A DNA stretch of 6,246 bases, from contig SYLK01000673.1 in NCBI GenBank assembly GCA_005809115.1, positions 1 to 6,246 on the forward strand. The letters are read 5' to 3'. The notes under the pieces are model-generated. The model did no database searches. It saw only the letters and a program-made list of their open reading frames with translations, and was not told the DNA's origin. This document shows, piece after piece, positions 5,708 through 6,246 of the stretch; position 1 is the first letter of the stretch; every line of letters begins with the position of its first letter. This DNA is from Planctomyces sp. (lineage in GTDB: Bacteria > Planctomycetota > Planctomycetia > Planctomycetales > Planctomycetaceae). Position numbers and translations under genes: made by a program.

Positions 5708-6246
5708 ATGTCGAAGAGTAAACTTGAATACGTCTGGCTGGACGGAACGCGACCAACCCAGGAACTTCGCTCCAAAACGAAGATTCTGAGGGACTTCGAT
5801 GGTTCACTGGAGCAGTGTCCGGTGTGGTGCTTCGACGGCAGTTCCACGAATCAGGCGCCGGGCGGGTCGTCGGACCTGCTGCTTCAGCCAGTCGCGATCT
5901 TTCCTGATCCGGCTCGTTCCAACGGGTATCTCGTGATGAGTGAAGTCCTGAACGCGGATGGTTCGGTCCACGAGAGTAACGGTCGAGCGACGATCGATGA
6001 TGATGACAATGATTTCTGGTTTGGCTTCGAGCAGGAATATTTTCTGTGGGACGCCGATACCAACCGTCCGCTCGGGTTCCCACCCGGAGGGTATCCGGCG
6101 CCGCAGGGGCCGTATTACTGCTCAGTGGGGTCAAATCGCTGTTTCGGTCGCGAAGTGATCGAGGAGCACCTGGATCTCTGCCTTGATGCGGGTCTCAACG
6201 TCGAGGGCATCAATGCCGAGGTGGCGACGGGGCAGTGGGAGTTCCA
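5708..6246 (+). CDS. glnII: Glutamine synthetase type II (N-terminal 179 residues, right end cut off)
   Basis: Glutamine synthetase joins ammonia and glutamate with ATP to give glutamine, in the cytoplasm. The visible part matches the eukaryotic-like type II class rather than the bacterial GlnA type I: WCFDGSSTNQAPGGSSD at 40-56, WFGFEQEYFL at 104-113 with metal-ligand-type E108 and E110, GPYYCSVG at 134-141, and GINAEVATGQWEF from 167, with E171 a likely further metal ligand. Residues about 5-85 correspond to the beta-grasp N-terminal domain and the rest is the start of the catalytic domain. Type II enzymes have roughly 330-370 residues, so about half is missing at the window edge; no defect is seen. 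ATG 5708 is preceded by a strong Shine-Dalgarno and the following residues align with the usual start of the family. The 313-bp leader separates it from the Nudix gene, suggesting its own promoter. Type II enzymes lack the type I adenylylation loop, so control is more likely at expression level. Confidence 0.95.
   Translation, partial: MSKSKLEYVWLDGTRPTQELRSKTKILRDFDGSLEQCPVWCFDGSSTNQAPGGSSDLLLQPVAIFPDPARSNGYLVMSEVLNADGSVHESNGRATIDDDDNDFWFGFEQEYFLWDADTNRPLGFPPGGYPAPQGPYYCSVGSNRCFGREVIEEHLDLCLDAGLNVEGINAEVATGQWEF

Noticed and set aside
5515..5847. A 110-codon minus-strand frame across the glutamine synthetase start
   Set aside because: It is antisense to the conserved N-terminal part of glutamine synthetase and has no recognisable features.

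Overview
The window (about 60% GC by eye) looks like chromosomal DNA of a planctomycete (Planctomycetota). This is inferred from the gene mix: a two-domain GspF-like protein standing alone, a PhyH-family dioxygenase, a type II (eukaryotic-like) glutamine synthetase, large low-complexity single-span membrane proteins, and mostly weak Shine-Dalgarno sites. No rRNA, tRNA, CRISPR array, insertion sequence or phage gene is visible. Taxonomy is not proved by anything seen here.

Layout. Positions 1-2544 carry two minus-strand genes. The first runs off the left edge (at least 491 residues: N-terminal hydrophobic segment, coiled coil, long Pro/Gln/Ser-rich part). The second codes for 244 residues (one membrane span, a conserved-looking aromatic/charged middle, and a C-terminal tail of PAPAD pentapeptides encoded by 15-bp tandem repeats). 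They are separated by a 334-bp spacer with a terminator-like hairpin and a perfect 7-1-7 palindrome. A 265-bp divergent spacer (2545-2809) then separates them from four plus-strand genes: a short GspF-family membrane protein (2810-3868), a PhyH-family Fe(II)/2-oxoglutarate dioxygenase (3944-4837), a Nudix hydrolase whose ATG overlaps the dioxygenase stop by one base (4837-5394), and, after a 313-bp leader, the 5' part of a glutamine synthetase II gene that leaves the right edge (5708 onward).

How they may work together. The GspF-like protein and the two minus-strand membrane proteins could belong to one envelope-spanning secretion or pilus-like apparatus sharing a divergent promoter region; this is inference from position and topology. 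The dioxygenase and Nudix genes are probably one translationally coupled unit of unknown substrate. Glutamine synthetase is a separate nitrogen-assimilation gene with its own leader, in which the ribosome-binding site can fold into a small hairpin. The least described material is the pair of minus-strand proteins and their relation to the shortened GspF.
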